DNA from: Mesorhizobium sp. WSM4311
GTDB lineage: Bacteria > Pseudomonadota > Alphaproteobacteria > Rhizobiales > Rhizobiaceae
Length of the DNA: 64,000 bases
Assembly: GCF_002295115.1 (NCBI RefSeq)
Contig: NZ_NSFV01000005.1
Location: 1 to 64,000 of the forward strand
Direction: 5' to 3'
The position numbers and the translations under genes were made by a program. Under the pieces are notes generated by a model. It was not told where the DNA came from. It ran no database searches and worked only from the letters and a program-made list of their open reading frames with translations. Position 1 is the first letter of the stretch. Each line of letters starts with the position of its first letter. This document shows, one piece after another, positions 63,731 to 64,000 of the stretch.

Positions 63731-64000
63731 CTATCGCACCGCCGGCCTGCCGAACACCATGCGCAGGAATTCGTCCAGCCAGCGCTTCAGATGCATGTCC
63801 CAGATCAGCCGGCCGCCGAGGTGATCGCGGCCGGGCTGCGCGCCCGGCAATTCGAAGCGATGCGCGCCGCGCACCACCCAGCGCTGCATCATCACCCGGG
63901 TCAGTTCGCCGTGGAACTGGATGCCCCAGGCATTGTCGCCATAGCGAAACGCCTGGTTGGGGTAGGTCTCGGCCGTCGCCAGCAGCGTTGCGTCGCTGGG
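63731..64000 (-). CDS. Class I glutamine amidotransferase, 3' end only
   Basis: The last 89 codons of a gene that enters from the right edge. WGIQFHGELTRVMMQRWVVR contains the catalytic His and Glu of class I glutamine amidotransferase domains (usual motif HPE, here HGE). The catalytic Cys would lie beyond the window. The tail ends in LRMVFGRPAVR. A GMP-synthase-like stand-alone amidotransferase is most likely. Confidence 0.75.
   Translation of the reverse strand, partial: PSDATLLATAETYPNQAFRYGDNAWGIQFHGELTRVMMQRWVVRGAHRFELPGAQPGRDHLGGRLIWDMHLKRWLDEFLRMVFGRPAVR

Overview
The window is GC-rich chromosomal DNA from an alphaproteobacterium of the Rhizobiales. Gene content and style fit Mesorhizobium or a close relative: a Ros/MucR regulator of the zinc-ligand-poor type, an IclR-controlled pca operon, many ABC uptake systems and RIME-like palindromic repeats. 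This placement is inferred from gene content, not from a marker gene. Both ends cut through genes. There are no rRNA genes, transposases, phage genes or CRISPR arrays, and one tRNA gene.

Layout. 1-2.2 kb: two tandem TPM-domain genes behind lemA. 2.3-7.6 kb: small membrane protein, pyridoxal kinase, DUF429 protein, beta-carbonic anhydrase, secreted NTF2-like protein, M3 dipeptidase. 7.8-15.6 kb: divergent carbohydrate ABC locus (binding protein, two permeases and an M81 metallopeptidase leftwards; SDR, ATPase and RpiR regulator rightwards). 15.6-16.5 kb: DUF167, YggT, tRNA-Ala(CGC). 16.8-19.8 kb: an XRE regulator, a 31-residue peptide gene, a SagB-type flavin dehydrogenase and two small helical proteins; this is the best candidate for an undescribed peptide-modifying (RiPP-like) system. 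19.8-22.2 kb: exbB-exbD-tonB. 22.5-25.8 kb: isochorismatase-like hydrolase, LLM flavin oxidoreductase, a 51-residue membrane peptide, SDR and a frameshifted AT-rich remnant. 25.8-30.6 kb: BMP-type nucleoside ABC transporter. 30.8-34.5 kb: pcaIJF with a divergent IclR regulator.

34.5-47.4 kb: a divergent locus around a polyamine-type ABC transporter. The left arm encodes a GntR regulator with two helix-turn-helix units, a glycosyltransferase, a gamma-glutamylpolyamine-synthetase-like enzyme and an FAD amine oxidase. The right arm encodes binding protein, two permeases, ATPase, a second paralogous glycosyltransferase, three tandem cupins and an aldehyde dehydrogenase. Transport, glutamylation, oxidation and aldehyde oxidation resemble the Puu route; the glycosyltransferases and cupins are not part of it, so a modified or novel amine pathway is plausible.

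47.4-60 kb: bifunctional fatty-acid oxidation protein, a sugar ABC transporter, and an outward gene run of GH15 glucoamylase, 6-phosphogluconate dehydrogenase, glucose-6-phosphate dehydrogenase and polyphosphate glucokinase, which together could hydrolyse cytosolic glucans, phosphorylate the glucose with polyphosphate and feed the oxidative pentose-phosphate pathway. 60-64 kb: MucR-type regulator, aminotransferase, MFS exporter, NIPSNAP-like protein and the 3' part of a glutamine amidotransferase.

Palindromic intergenic repeats occur four times; in two unrelated ABC operons they sit directly downstream of the binding-protein gene. All functions are read from motifs and context; no database search was run.
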